Assembly (NCBI GenBank): GCA_944380275.1
Contig: CALWHB010000015.1
Coordinates: forward strand, 1-38,237
DNA length: 38,237 nt
Direction of reading: 5' to 3'
Source of the DNA: an uncultured Christensenellaceae bacterium
GTDB lineage: Bacteria; Bacillota; Clostridia; Christensenellales; UBA3700
The position numbers were made by a program, and so were the translations under genes. The notes beneath the pieces are model-generated. The model was not told the origin of the DNA and ran no database searches. It saw only the letters and a list, made by a program, of their open reading frames with translations. The first letter of the stretch is position 1, and the number at the start of each line of letters is the position of its first letter. This document shows, one piece after another, positions 7,620 to 16,988 of the stretch.

Positions 7620-9407
7620 TTATTCCGCGTCGATTGTCGCTTTTATACGACGTACTCCCGCGCTTGAGGACTGCTCTTTGAGAATCCTGAATTTCACAAG
7701 CTGACCGGTATGCTCTGCGTGAGGTCCGCCGCAGATTTCTTTGTCGACGTCGCCTATAGTGTAAACTTTTACCATTTCGCCGTATCTGCTGCCGAATACG
7801 CCGACGGCGTTCTGCTTGCGTGCCTCTTCGACGGTCATTTCTTCGCATACGACAGGTATATCTCTCTTTATCGCATCGTTTACCGCGTCTTCGACCGCCT
7901 TTTTCTCTTCATCGGTAAGAGGTCTGTCAAAGTTGAAGTCAAAACGCAGTCTTTCAGCGGTGATGTTGCTGCCTTTCTGCTCTATGTCTTCTCTTCCCAG
8001 AACTTTTTTGAGAGAACCGAGGAGCAGATGCGTTGCCGTATGCAGATAGGTGGTACGCTTTGAAGTATCCGCAAGACCGCCTTTGAACTTCTGTTCTGCG
8101 CCCGCCTGAGATTTTTTCTGATGCTCTTCAAACGCCTTGTCGTATCCTTCTTTGTCCACGCCGAAACCGCGCTCTTTGCAGATTTCTTCTGTCATCTCTA
8201 TCGGGAAACCGAAGGTGTCGTAAAGTCTGAAAGCGGTTTTGCCGTTGAGCTTGTCGCCCTGAACGTACTTGAGAACCTTTTCGATTTCTTTGAGTCCGTT
8301 TTCAAGAGTCTTTGAGAAACGTTCCTCTTCTTTTGTAAGTTCGTCCACGATTTTTGCGGAATTGATTTCGAGTTCGGGATACACGCTCTTATATTTTTCA
8401 ATATATATCTTTGCAAGGTCGACGAGTTTTGTACTGTCGAAACCTATCTGTCTTGCAAATCTTACGCTCCTTCTGATAAGGCGGCGCAATACGTATCCCT
8501 GGTCCACGTTGGAAGGTACGACTCCTCTCTCGTCGCCGATAAGGAAAGTTGCGGTGCGGATATGGTCAGCGATTATTCTGATAGCTCTCGCAACTTCTTC
8601 ACTCTCGCCATACTTCTTGCCGCTTTCTTGAGAAATTGTTGCAATTACGTCCGCAAAAAGGTCTGTTTCATACGCGCTCTTGAGTCCGTTAATCATGCAA
8701 ACGGTACGCTCAAGACCCATACCGGTATCCACGTTCTTCTGCTTGAGCGGCTCAAACTTGCCGTCGGCGGTACGGTTGAATTCCATAAACACGTTGTTCC
8801 AGATTTCAACCCACTTGCCGCAGTCGCACGAAGGGTCGCAATGCTCAGAGCATGCGGGCTTGCCGGTGTCGATGAATATCTCGGTATCGCTGCCGCAGGG
8901 ACCCGTCGCACCAGCATACCACCAGTTGTTCTTTTTGGGGAGATAGAAAATCCTCTCTTTGGGTATGCCGTGCTTTTCCCATACGCTTGCTGCAAAGGTA
9001 TCTCTGGGGCAGTCTTCGTCGCCCGCAAATACGGTTACGGCAATCTTTTCGACGGGGATTTCAAGCACTTTGGTAAGAAAATCAAAGGAAAAACCAATCG
9101 ACTCTTCCTTGAAGTAATCGCCCAGCGACCAGTTGCCCAGCATTTCAAAGAAAGTGAGATGCGTTGCGTCGCCTACCTCGTCTATATCGCCCGTGCGGAC
9201 GCACTTCTGCACGTCGGTGAGCCTTTTTCCGGCAGGATGTTTTTGTCCGAGAAGATAAGGCACAAGCGGATGCATGCCCGCAGTCGTAAACAAAACCGAC
9301 GGGTCGTTTTCAGGTATCAGCGACGCGGAAGGGATAATCGCATGTCCGCGTTCTTTGAAAAACTGAAGATAGCTTGTCCTGAGTTGCTCTGATGTCAACT
9401 GTTTCAT
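7620..9407 (-). CDS. alaS: Alanine--tRNA ligase, short form without the C-Ala domain
   Basis: AlaRS charges tRNA-Ala and hydrolyses mischarged Ser- and Gly-tRNA-Ala. The class II catalytic domain (residues 1 to about 240; FTTAGMHPLVPYLLG, THLTFFEMLGNWS) is followed by the tRNA recognition region (about 240-430) and the editing domain. The editing zinc motifs are HTATH and CGGPHAEHTG. The protein stops at 595 residues, right after KEQSSSAGVRRI, whereas typical bacterial AlaRS has about 870 with a C-terminal C-Ala/DHHA1 domain. Similar short enzymes are known, for example in spirochaetes, so this is probably a natural short form; no frameshift is seen before the terminator. The ATG at 9407 has GAGG upstream, which lies in the 20-base gap after glnN. 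An upstream in-frame start at 9470 would overlap glnN. Confidence 0.96.
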   Translation of the reverse strand: MKQLTSEQLRTSYLQFFKERGHAIIPSASLIPENDPSVLFTTAGMHPLVPYLLGQKHPAGKRLTDVQKCVRTGDIDEVGDATHLTFFEMLGNWSLGDYFKEESIGFSFDFLTKVLEIPVEKIAVTVFAGDEDCPRDTFAASVWEKHGIPKERIFYLPKKNNWWYAGATGPCGSDTEIFIDTGKPACSEHCDPSCDCGKWVEIWNNVFMEFNRTADGKFEPLKQKNVDTGMGLERTVCMINGLKSAYETDLFADVIATISQESGKKYGESEEVARAIRIIADHIRTATFLIGDERGVVPSNVDQGYVLRRLIRRSVRFARQIGFDSTKLVDLAKIYIEKYKSVYPELEINSAKIVDELTKEEERFSKTLENGLKEIEKVLKYVQGDKLNGKTAFRLYDTFGFPIEMTEEICKERGFGVDKEGYDKAFEEHQKKSQAGAEQKFKGGLADTSKRTTYLHTATHLLLGSLKKVLGREDIEQKGSNITAERLRFDFNFDRPLTDEEKKAVEDAVNDAIKRDIPVVCEEMTVEEARKQNAVGVFGSRYGEMVKVYTIGDVDKEICGGPHAEHTGQLVKFRILKEQSSSAGVRRIKATIDAE

Positions 9408-9427
9408 ATTAATACCTCTTTTATCTG

Positions 9428-11548
9428 TTATTCGTAGAAAAGTATGTCTGCATACGTCGGGAAAGGCCACATCTCTTTGGGAGTAAGGCTTTCCAGTTTG
9501 TCTGAATATTCGCGCAATCTTTCCATGACAAGTTTTACTCTGTCGCGGAAAAGTATAGCCTGTTTTTTTGTATCCGTCGCCGCGAAAGCACCGTCCTTTG
9601 CGGTCTGCAACGCATCGATGTTATCTTTAAGTCCCTTCACCAGCACGCTTACGTTTTTGAGCATCGACTTCTGCACACTTGCGTATTCAGGGTCTATCTT
9701 GCTTATTTCGTTCGCCTGCTTAGCTAAGGTATACTGCCATCTGAGTACCGCGGGCAAAATCTGATTCCTTGCCATAAGCAACGCAGTTTCAGCCTCAATG
9801 TTGGCGGTCTTGACATAGTTGTCAAGATAAATCGCGCGGCGGCTCTCCATTTCTTTTACAGACAGCAGCCCGTGCTTGAGGAAGAGTTCCATATTCTTGG
9901 GCTTTGTCATCGCCTCATACGCGTCAACACTGTTGGTAGCGGTGTCGAGTCCGCGTTTCTTCGCCTCTTTCGCCCACTCTTTGCTGTAATTGTTGCCGTT
10001 GAAGATAATGCGCTTATGCTCGACGTAGGTATTCTTCACAAGTTCCAGAATAGCCTTGTCGAGGTCTTTTTTTGCGACTCCTTCAAGCTTGTCCGCCATC
10101 CGGGAAATCATCTCTGCCGTCATAGCGTTCATGATAAGCGTAGGCGTGGAAAGCGTTGCAGAACTTCCTACCATCCTGAACTCGAACTTATTGCCCGTAA
10201 ACGCAAAGGGCGACGTACGGTTGCGGTCAGAGGTATCTCTGCGGGGCTGAGCGACGTAATTCACGCCCATGTTTATATACTGCTTTGTCGCACTTGCGAT
10301 TGTGTGTTCTTCGCTGATGTCGTCAAGCAAAGTCTGCATATCCTCGCCTATGAAAACCGAAATTATAGAAGGAGGAGCCTCGTGTCCGCCCAGTCGCCAG
10401 TCGTTGCCCAGGCTGGACGCGCTCATCCTCAGCAGGTCGTAATATTCGTCCACACCCGCGATTACCGCGAGGAAGAACAGCAAAAATACTTTGTTTTCTG
10501 CCGGATTGCTGCCCGGCTTTAACAAATTGAGTCCCGTATCCGTTCCCAAAGAGTAGTTGCAATGCTTGCCGCTGCCGTTTATGCCTGCAAAAGGCTTTTC
10601 GTGCAACAGACACGCAAGACCTCTGCTGTCGGCAACTTTTTTCATCGTTTCCATAATCAGCTGATTCTGGTCGGTGGCTATGTTTGCCTGACAGAAAATG
10701 GGAGCAAGCTCGTGTTGAGCGGGCGCGACTTCGTTGTGCTGAGTCTTTGCCGTAATGCCAAGTTTCCACAATTCCTCGTTGAGGTCTGCCATAAAGTCGC
10801 TCACTCTGTCGCGTATGCTTGCGTAATACTGGTCGTTTTTCTCCTGACCTTTGGGCGGCATCGCGCCGAAAAGCGTACGTCCGGTAAACTCTAAGTCGTA
10901 CCTCATATCGAAGTCCTTCTTGTCTACCAGGAAGTACTCCTGCTCTCCGCCGACGTTTGCAACTACCCTGCTTGCGTCTACGCCGAGGATTTTGAGAAGT
11001 CTGAGTCCCTCTTTGTTGATTGCCTCCATAGATTTGAGCAAAGGTGTCTTCTTGTCCAGAGCCTCGCCCGTATAGGAACAAAAAGCGGTAGGTATGCAAA
11101 GCACGCCTGCGCCGTCTTTTGATTTTTTTATGAAAGCAGGAGAAGAACAATCCCATGCGGTATATCCTCTCGCCTCAAAAGTAGCTCTGATACCGCCCGA
11201 AGGAAAACTGGACGCGTCTGCCTCGCCCTTGCGCAGATTGCTGCCGGTAAATTCGAGTATCGGGTTGCCCTGCTTGTCTATCGATATAAAGCTGTCGTGC
11301 TTTTCTGCAGTCGTACCGGTAAGCGGCTGAAACCAGTGCGTGTAGTGGGTTGCCCCGTTCTCGCAGCTCCACTCTTTCATCGCCTCCGCTACTTTGTTTG
11401 CAAGTTCTTTTTCAAGCGGCTTGCCCTGGTCTATGACCTCTTTGAGTTCTTTATAAGTGTCCGCAGACAGATATTTCTTCATCACGCTGTCGTTGAATAC
11501 GTGACAACCGAAGAAATCCGTGATTTTTTTACTTTCGGTAATTCGCAT
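9428..11548 (-). CDS. glnN: Glutamine synthetase type III
   Basis: GSIII makes glutamine from glutamate, ammonia and ATP and is the main ammonia-assimilating enzyme in many gut anaerobes. The chain has 706 residues, normal for GSIII and much longer than GSI. Landmarks are MRITESKKITDFFGCHVFND at the N-terminus, THYTHWFQPLTG, FPSGGIRATFEARGYTAWD, NGSGKHCNYSLGTD and RTSPFAFTGNKFEFRMVGSS. The ATG at 11548 is 6 bases after GGAGG. The 23 hydrophobic residues that can be read upstream are non-coding leader. The gene has its own promoter and is co-directional with alaS, 20 bases downstream. No GlnR/TnrA box was recognised. Confidence 0.97.
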   Translation of the reverse strand: MRITESKKITDFFGCHVFNDSVMKKYLSADTYKELKEVIDQGKPLEKELANKVAEAMKEWSCENGATHYTHWFQPLTGTTAEKHDSFISIDKQGNPILEFTGSNLRKGEADASSFPSGGIRATFEARGYTAWDCSSPAFIKKSKDGAGVLCIPTAFCSYTGEALDKKTPLLKSMEAINKEGLRLLKILGVDASRVVANVGGEQEYFLVDKKDFDMRYDLEFTGRTLFGAMPPKGQEKNDQYYASIRDRVSDFMADLNEELWKLGITAKTQHNEVAPAQHELAPIFCQANIATDQNQLIMETMKKVADSRGLACLLHEKPFAGINGSGKHCNYSLGTDTGLNLLKPGSNPAENKVFLLFFLAVIAGVDEYYDLLRMSASSLGNDWRLGGHEAPPSIISVFIGEDMQTLLDDISEEHTIASATKQYINMGVNYVAQPRRDTSDRNRTSPFAFTGNKFEFRMVGSSATLSTPTLIMNAMTAEMISRMADKLEGVAKKDLDKAILELVKNTYVEHKRIIFNGNNYSKEWAKEAKKRGLDTATNSVDAYEAMTKPKNMELFLKHGLLSVKEMESRRAIYLDNYVKTANIEAETALLMARNQILPAVLRWQYTLAKQANEISKIDPEYASVQKSMLKNVSVLVKGLKDNIDALQTAKDGAFAATDTKKQAILFRDRVKLVMERLREYSDKLESLTPKEMWPFPTYADILFYE

Positions 11549-11588
11549 AAGCACCTCCGCAATAACCGCCGCAAATAACGACAACACT

Positions 11589-11617
11589 ATTATATATAAT
11601 AGGTTGTAAAATGGCAA
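11589..11617 (-). promoter_or_regulatory. Sigma-A-type promoter for glnN-alaS
   Basis: On the minus strand TTGCCA (11617-11612), a 17-base spacer, then TATAAT (11594-11589). The leader to the glnN start is about 40 bases. Confidence 0.75.
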
Positions 11618-11677
11618 ATAATTGAATCCTCTTTCAAATAATTTTTTAACTTTTCGCCGTTTTGCAAAAACCTTATA

Positions 11678-11724
11678 TTATAAAATCGGCGCACTTCACG
11701 TTTTGCAACGAAGTAACGCCGATT
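11678..11724 (-). terminator. Terminator of the fused ABC transporter gene
   Basis: Outer arms AATCGGCG (11684-11691) and CGCCGATT (11717-11724) enclose inner arms ACTTC and GAAGT. On the minus strand the hairpin is followed by TTATAATAT. It lies 46 bases after the gene's stop. Confidence 0.7.
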
Positions 11725-11769
11725 GAGTATTTCATACAGTTATTTATCCGCAACCCGCGGAACGCGAAT

Positions 11770-14172
11770 TTATTCCGTTCTCAACGCCTCGACGGGGTCT
11801 TTCTTTGCCGCTACCGAAGAAGGCACGAGTCCCGCTATCATCGTCAGCGCAAAACTCACCACTATCATTATCAGCGCGTGCCACGGCGAAAGTATGCAGA
11901 GATTGCCTATTTCTACCAGATTGTAAATAATAAGGTTTATAGGTATGCTCAGTATATAAGTAACTATTACTCCTATGACTCCCGCAAGCAATCCTATGAT
12001 AAATGTTTCTGCATTGAAAACGTTTGCTATGTCTATCTTGCGCGCGCCAAGACTTCTGAGAATACCTATTTCCTTAGTCCTCTCCACAACGGATACGTAA
12101 GTGATTATGCCTATCATTACAGAGGATACGACAAGTGAAATCGCCGCAAAGCATACGAGGACGATAGAAATTATCCTTATTATCTCGTTGAGCATACTCG
12201 TTGCCATTTCAGACATATCTACGTATATGACTTTCTGTTGAGGATTTTGCGCGTTCCATGCGTCGAGATAGGCAATTATCGCCTCTTTGCCCTCAAAATC
12301 TTTAGGATAGATATTCATGCCTGTAGGCGTCGAATCGCCGCCTAATTTCTGCATTGCCTTGCGGTATGTGTCGCTTGCGGTAAACGGCAGTCCCGTCGTT
12401 ATATCTACTTGCTGATTTGCAGCCTGAGCCGCCACGACGTCAGATTCGTAATTGACATCGATAAGATACCTGGTAAGCTCGCTCGTATAGTTTATGCCGG
12501 AAGAAAGCAACGCAAGCTGTACGCCTTCTTTGGGTCTTAATACCCCCACGACTTCTATCTCAAGGTTGGTTTCGCTTGCAGGCGCGTTGAAAAGTTCTTC
12601 AAATTCAGTATTCGTCGATTTTTCAGCATAATATCCGTTGGAACCCTGCACGTAAAGGTCGTCGTTGGCAATCACCCTCAGCTTTGTGCCTATTATGTCA
12701 TTTAAACCTATCTCTTTCTGCAAAGAACTGAATCCCAGTCCCAGAAGTACGCTTACGTTTGCCTGGTTGTAAGAGTCAACTACCAAAACGACCTGATTCT
12801 TGTTTTGAGGAAAGCTGCCTGCAATAAGGTCGTACTGAGTCAAAATGAACTCTTCGCCGCCTATCATTTCGCTCCAGCCGATATTTGCGGTAGGGTTGAA
12901 AAATCCTGACATATCCATCCCCATCTTCTCGTTGACTTTCTGATAGGTTACTTTACCCGCGGCGTTTACGGTTTTTCCTACGACGGTCATTTCCATGCCA
13001 TAAGAATAAGTTACGCTGCTTGCCCAGCCGTTGTCTTTCACTTTGTCGACGTAATCTATGTAATCCTGCCCGAAGTCGTTTTCTATAATCGCACTGTTTA
13101 TCATTTCTGCGGTATTGTACTGATATATCAGTCCGCTGTCGGGATACTGCACTTTCTGGTCGCTGCCCGAAGTGCCGCCCATAAACATATTTATAAGCAC
13201 GTTGGTATCGAAAGTTTCCTGCGCTATATGCACGGGATAACCTGCAAGTACTGTTTTTTGCAGGTTCTCGACATAACCTGAAAATCCGTTTGAAATCGCA
13301 AGCACGAGGCATACGCCGATAATTCCTATGCTACCGGCGATTGACGTCATGAGCGTCCTGCCCTTTTTGGTCATGAGGTTTTTAAAAGAGAGTTTTATCG
13401 CCGTGGAATAACTCATCGACGACTTCTTGAGTTTCTTTTTCTTCTCTTTGTCCGTTGCGTGAAAATCAGTAACCGCAGGGATTTCGTCAGAACCGTCGTA
13501 AGGCATCGTGTCGTCTACAATTTCGCCGTCTTTTACGCTCACTATTCTGGTGGAATACTTTTCTGCAAGTTCTCTGTTGTGCGTAACCATTATTACCAGC
13601 TTGTCGCGGGAAATGTCTTTGAGCAGCTCCATAACCTGCACGCTGGTCGCGCTGTCGAGCGCGCCGGTAGGTTCGTCCGCAAGGATAATTTCCGGATTAT
13701 TGACTATAGCACGGGCAATAGACACTCTTTGCATCTGCCCTCCGGAAAGCTGATTGGGAAGTTTCTTTAACTGTCCTTCAAGTCCTACGGTACGCAACGC
13801 CTCCTCCGCACGGCGTCTTCTCTCCGAAAGCCCTACACCGGAAAGAGTCATCGCCATTGCTACGTTGTCAAGTATCGTCAGATGCTGTATAAGATTGTAA
13901 CTCTGAAATACGAAACCGACTTTCATATTGCGGTATGTATCCCAGTCTACGTCCTTGTATTTCTTGGTCGACACCCCGTCTATGGACACATCTCCGTCTG
14001 TATACCTGTCCAGACCGCCTATGATATTGAGCATTGTGGTTTTGCCGCAGCCGCTGTGTCCGAGTATGGATACGAACTCTGTGCGACGAAACTCCAGATT
14101 AATCCCCTTCAGCGCGTGAACGACCCCGTCGCCCGCTTTGTAATCCTTTGTAATTCCTTCAAGTTTAAGCAT
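11770..14172 (-). CDS. MacB/LolCDE-like ABC transporter, ATPase fused to FtsX-type permease
   Basis: This is one 800-residue chain with an ATPase at the N-terminus and a permease behind it. The ATPase (about 1-230) has Walker [10 protein letters not shown], signature LSGGQMQR, Walker B IILADEP and the switch His in MVTHN. A lysine-rich linker leads to the first membrane helix (about 275-300), then a large extracellular domain (about 305-650), then three helices near the C-terminus. That is the 1+3 topology of the FtsX/MacB permease family, and the end [13 protein letters not shown] is typical. Such proteins act by mechanotransmission: peptide or antibiotic export, resistance, or lipoprotein-like extraction. 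The substrate is unknown and no sensor kinase or partner gene is adjacent. GGAG lies 9 bases before the start, behind a strong promoter. Confidence 0.93.
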   Translation of the reverse strand: MLKLEGITKDYKAGDGVVHALKGINLEFRRTEFVSILGHSGCGKTTMLNIIGGLDRYTDGDVSIDGVSTKKYKDVDWDTYRNMKVGFVFQSYNLIQHLTILDNVAMAMTLSGVGLSERRRRAEEALRTVGLEGQLKKLPNQLSGGQMQRVSIARAIVNNPEIILADEPTGALDSATSVQVMELLKDISRDKLVIMVTHNRELAEKYSTRIVSVKDGEIVDDTMPYDGSDEIPAVTDFHATDKEKKKKLKKSSMSYSTAIKLSFKNLMTKKGRTLMTSIAGSIGIIGVCLVLAISNGFSGYVENLQKTVLAGYPVHIAQETFDTNVLINMFMGGTSGSDQKVQYPDSGLIYQYNTAEMINSAIIENDFGQDYIDYVDKVKDNGWASSVTYSYGMEMTVVGKTVNAAGKVTYQKVNEKMGMDMSGFFNPTANIGWSEMIGGEEFILTQYDLIAGSFPQNKNQVVLVVDSYNQANVSVLLGLGFSSLQKEIGLNDIIGTKLRVIANDDLYVQGSNGYYAEKSTNTEFEELFNAPASETNLEIEVVGVLRPKEGVQLALLSSGINYTSELTRYLIDVNYESDVVAAQAANQQVDITTGLPFTASDTYRKAMQKLGGDSTPTGMNIYPKDFEGKEAIIAYLDAWNAQNPQQKVIYVDMSEMATSMLNEIIRIISIVLVCFAAISLVVSSVMIGIITYVSVVERTKEIGILRSLGARKIDIANVFNAETFIIGLLAGVIGVIVTYILSIPINLIIYNLVEIGNLCILSPWHALIMIVVSFALTMIAGLVPSSVAAKKDPVEALRTE

Positions 14173-14201
14173 GCGAGTAAACTCCTTGATTAGTACTTTT
14201 T

Positions 14202-14230
14202 ATTTTATGCGCGTGCGACTGCATTGTCAA
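14202..14230 (-). promoter_or_regulatory. Strong sigma-A-type promoter for the fused ABC transporter
   Basis: On the minus strand TTGACA (14230-14225), a 17-base spacer, then TAAAAT (14207-14202). The start codon is about 30 bases downstream. Confidence 0.8.
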
Positions 14231-14308
14231 TCCGTTCCCGCTTGCGGAAAACAGTTATTACCTACATTTTACACATCAACCTTAAAACGCCTTTTTTGCC
14301 TGTAAAAG

Positions 14309-14350
14309 TCAGATTCCGCGCCGTTTTTCGCGACGCGGAACCTGATTTTT
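14309..14350. terminator. Terminator after the hypothetical gene, possibly bidirectional
   Basis: Arms TCAGATTCCGCG (14309-14320) and CGCGGAACCTGA (14334-14345) form a long stem with one mismatch. A T-run follows on the plus strand (14346-14350) and a shorter CTTTT on the minus strand. It starts about 20 bases after the stop of the leftward gene. Confidence 0.75.
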
Positions 14351-14365
14351 GAACTTATACAAATT

Positions 14366-15376
14366 TCATACGGCCGTAAGGGTTTCTCCGTTTTCTGCCG
14401 ACTGATACATCATCCAGTACCCTCTGCCGCCCTTTTCAACTTCCATCCATTGACGGCAGCCTGCATCTTCTTCGGGTGGGTCAGACGGATTGTCCGCAGG
14501 TATGCCGTAACATATAAATTCGGCAGGTTCTCCCACGATTCCGACGACGTACCAACCGTCTTCAGTCCTTACTCTCGCCCAACGGGAATCCGGTATCAGA
14601 GCATTGAGTTGTGCGTCGCTTTCGTTTTCTCTGAACAGTTTCTCTATTTTATCCTCAATCCTGTCAAAAAATCTCTCTTTATTTTCGTCGGAGGACTTGC
14701 TGATTTCGGCTGAGTTTTTGATATCATCAAAAGGAGCATCCGATGTTGCACTCACATCAGAGTTTTTTACGTCGTCTGAAATTTTATCCTTAATCCCGAC
14801 GCCTTTCTCTTGCTTTTCACTGCCAGAAACTACCTCTTCGTATTGTTTTTCTTCCGTCGAGTCCTGTTGTCCTGCAGGCTCTGACATACCGTCCCAGACT
14901 TCTGAATTCATACGTTCCTCAACCGAACCCGATAACTTCTGACGTGCCGCTCCCTTGTCTTCGTTTACGCTCAAAACCGTGTCGTCTTTTTGTTTTATTT
15001 CCATATGATTGCCGCTGCCTTCATGCACGGTTTTTATGCTGTCCGCGCCTATTGCTGCAGGCAGAAATTTCTCAAGAGCCTCAAAGTCGTACCCCGTAGT
15101 CGTCGCACCTGCGCAAAGCACTCTGCACTCGCTGTCGGCTATCAGAGCAGCACAGTCGCCCGAAAGGTCTGCCCGTGTCAGATATATTCTGTCGCCGCTC
15201 AGCTTGACAACTTTTTTTTCATCGCCTACCGCAACGACGGCATAAAGGTCTTTTTTCTTCCCAGTAAGATTTATTTTTACGTCAGACTTATCTTTAAAGC
15301 ACTCAAACCTTGCCACTCCGCATATGCCGTGAACACCGCGCTGCGACAATACAGCAGTTTTTTTTACCAGAATCAT
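14366..15376 (-). CDS. Two-domain hypothetical protein, possibly a spore-envelope or sporulation protein
   Basis: I cannot name this 336-residue protein. The N-terminal part (about 1-130, starting MILVKKTAVLSQRGVHG) looks like a compact beta-rich domain with a conserved style (LSGDRIYLTRADLSGDCAALI). A polar, acidic, low-complexity linker rich in Ser, Asp, Glu and Lys fills about 145-245. The C-terminal part (about 255-336) is rich in Trp, Tyr and Gly (SRWARVRTEDGWYVVGIVG, ICYGIP, GYWMMYQSA). I recall similar uncharacterised C-terminal modules in clostridial proteins but no proven function. There is no signal peptide or membrane helix. The ATG at 15376 has GGAGG 8 bases upstream; an earlier in-frame start at 15454 has no such support. 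A sigma-E-like promoter upstream hints at mother-cell expression. Confidence 0.8.
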   Translation of the reverse strand: MILVKKTAVLSQRGVHGICGVARFECFKDKSDVKINLTGKKKDLYAVVAVGDEKKVVKLSGDRIYLTRADLSGDCAALIADSECRVLCAGATTTGYDFEALEKFLPAAIGADSIKTVHEGSGNHMEIKQKDDTVLSVNEDKGAARQKLSGSVEERMNSEVWDGMSEPAGQQDSTEEKQYEEVVSGSEKQEKGVGIKDKISDDVKNSDVSATSDAPFDDIKNSAEISKSSDENKERFFDRIEDKIEKLFRENESDAQLNALIPDSRWARVRTEDGWYVVGIVGEPAEFICYGIPADNPSDPPEEDAGCRQWMEVEKGGRGYWMMYQSAENGETLTAV

Positions 15377-15406
15377 TTTGAATACCTCCGCTTGTTTCGT
15401 CGACAT

Positions 15407-15436
15407 AATATATGCGGCAAAACCTCGACGTATAAC
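15407..15436 (-). promoter_or_regulatory. Possible sigma-E-like (sporulation) promoter
   Basis: On the minus strand GTTATAC (15436-15430), a 15-base spacer, then CATATATT (15414-15407). The -10 matches seven of eight positions of the Bacillus sigma-E consensus CATACAHT; the -35 is weaker. No good sigma-A promoter with normal spacing was found before this gene. Confidence 0.35.
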
Positions 15437-15492
15437 GTAAAGCGGAAATATCAAAATTGTCCCAAATTTCGACTTTTATCGAAAAACAAACA

Positions 15493-15521
15493 TAAAAAAT
15501 CCGCCTTGTTCAAAGCGGATT
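15493..15521 (-). terminator. Terminator of the metG-tatD-radical SAM-rsmA operon
   Basis: On the minus strand AATCCGC and GCGGATT arms (15521-15499) are followed by a T-run. The hairpin lies about 35 bases after the rsmA stop. Confidence 0.85.
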
Positions 15522-15555
15522 ATGTTACAATAAAAATGCGTTTAACCTACACGGG

Positions 15556-16374
15556 TCAGATAAATTTGCTTAGATTTACAAAGTCTTCTACGCTGAGCGT
15601 TTCTCCTCTTACGTTCGCATCGAAACCGGCTTTGAGTATCGCCTCCGACGCTTTGTCTTTACTTATACAAAAAGACACCGCAAGGTTGTTGGCAAGGGTC
15701 TTTCTTCTCATCGCAAACGCGGCTCTTATCAGCTTTTTGACTTTGTTCTTGTCTTCGCCTGCATAAACGTCGTTCATCGTAACGGTAACTACGCAACTGT
15801 CCACGTTGGGTACGGGATAGAACATCTTTCTCTGTACTATGCGCGTGATTTTTGCGTCGCCTTCAAGTCTGACTGCCGCGGTAATCGCACCGTACTCGCC
15901 GCTGCCCGCCTTTGCGACAAGCCTTTCGCCCACCTCTTTCTGCACCATTACGGTAATGCTCGCCGGCTTATTTTCGCACTCTATAAAACGCATTATCACG
16001 GGAGTTGTTATGTAGTAAGGAAGATTGGCGACGAGTTTATAGTTTTTGCCAGCTTTTTCCGTTATCTCAGAATCAGTAACTTTTGAAATATCTTTAAAAA
16101 TCACTTCGACATTGCCGCAATCGGCAAGAGTTTCTTGCAGTACCGGTCTGAGGTTTTCGTCTATCTCATAAGCAATCACCTTTTTTGCCGCTTTTGCCAG
16201 TCTTGCCGTAAGAGTTCCTGCCCCCGGTCCTATCTCCAGCACCGTATCTTCGCACGTTATACCGGCGTCTGACACTATTGCGTCGAGAAGGTTCAAATCG
16301 GTTATGAAATTCTGCCCGAAACGTTTATTGAATCTGAAGGAATTTTTAGTTAAAACTTCTTTTATATCACTCAT
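15556..16374 (-). CDS. rsmA: 16S rRNA (adenine(1518)-N6/adenine(1519)-N6)-dimethyltransferase
   Basis: RsmA (KsgA) dimethylates two adjacent adenines in the 3' helix of 16S rRNA late in 30S assembly, using S-adenosylmethionine. The 272-residue length is normal. Motifs are FNKRFGQNFITD at the start, SAM loop VLEIGPGAGTLT (about 44-56), catalytic NLPYYITTPV, and the C-terminal domain with FYPVPNVDSCVV and FAMRRKTLANNL. It is the last gene of the metG-tatD-radical SAM-rsmA operon. Its start overlaps the preceding gene by 8 bases, which suggests translational coupling. Confidence 0.96.
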   Translation of the reverse strand: MSDIKEVLTKNSFRFNKRFGQNFITDLNLLDAIVSDAGITCEDTVLEIGPGAGTLTARLAKAAKKVIAYEIDENLRPVLQETLADCGNVEVIFKDISKVTDSEITEKAGKNYKLVANLPYYITTPVIMRFIECENKPASITVMVQKEVGERLVAKAGSGEYGAITAAVRLEGDAKITRIVQRKMFYPVPNVDSCVVTVTMNDVYAGEDKNKVKKLIRAAFAMRRKTLANNLAVSFCISKDKASEAILKAGFDANVRGETLSVEDFVNLSKFI

Positions 16375-16987
16375 CTATCATTTCCCTGACGCGCAGCTGC
16401 GCTCCCACTTCGTCCGCTATCACGCGCGCTCTTTCAATATCCTCTTTTCCTATGCAGTCCACAACAGAGAATATCACGTTGCCGCCGTGCGCTACGCAAA
16501 GCTTAGCAAATTCAATCATTATATCGAAAGCCTTTTTGCCGAATATACTGTGGCATACAGCGTCGTATTTTTCAGGCGTAACCTGGTTGAGGCTTATCCC
16601 TATGACGTCAATCGCCCTGCAAAGTCTTTCGCTTACGTCAATCCCCAGTATCGCGTTGGCTTGCCCGTTGGTATTTATGCGCGTGCGCAGTCCTTTTGAG
16701 TGAGCATAACGCGCGACCTCTTCGAGGACGTCGAAACGGTATGTCGGCTCTCCGTATCCGCAAAAAACCAGTTCTTTGTATTTTGACAAATTGTATTTAT
16801 CCAGCGCGTAAATGACCTCTTCTGCCGACGGTTCTTTGTCCAGCCAGAGGTCGTATCCTTCATAGCCGTGCGGTTTTTTGCGGTCGGTATCGTAATTTCT
16901 GACGCAGAAAACGCAGGCATTGGAGCATTTGTTTGTAAGATTGGCGTACAGTTTGCCGCCTATTTCGTAAACGTATTGCTTTGACAT
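16367..16987 (-). CDS. TatD-associated radical SAM protein
   Basis: A 206-residue radical SAM protein. The [4Fe-4S]-binding motif is CSNACVFC near residues 21-28, followed by ELVFCGYGEPTYRFD and TRINTNGQAN, as in short activase-like radical SAM enzymes. It matches what I know of the TatD-linked radical SAM family (TIGR04038-like), whose substrate is unknown. It starts 1 base after the tatD stop and overlaps rsmA by 8 bases, so it is tightly embedded in a tRNA/rRNA maturation operon. In Bacillus the gene between tatD and rsmA encodes the 5S maturase RnmV; here this enzyme sits in that place. Function in RNA modification is an inference from position only. Confidence 0.88.
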   Translation of the reverse strand: MSKQYVYEIGGKLYANLTNKCSNACVFCVRNYDTDRKKPHGYEGYDLWLDKEPSAEEVIYALDKYNLSKYKELVFCGYGEPTYRFDVLEEVARYAHSKGLRTRINTNGQANAILGIDVSERLCRAIDVIGISLNQVTPEKYDAVCHSIFGKKAFDIMIEFAKLCVAHGGNVIFSVVDCIGKEDIERARVIADEVGAQLRVREMIDE

Positions 16988-16988
16988 A

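Noticed and set aside
8562..9392. 276-codon plus-strand frame opposite alaS
   Set aside because: It lies wholly antisense to conserved AlaRS motifs and has no start signal.
15543..15555. Thirteen-base match AACCTACACGGGT shared with 35204-35216
   Set aside because: A 13-base match is expected by chance in a window this long, and the two flanks do not agree.
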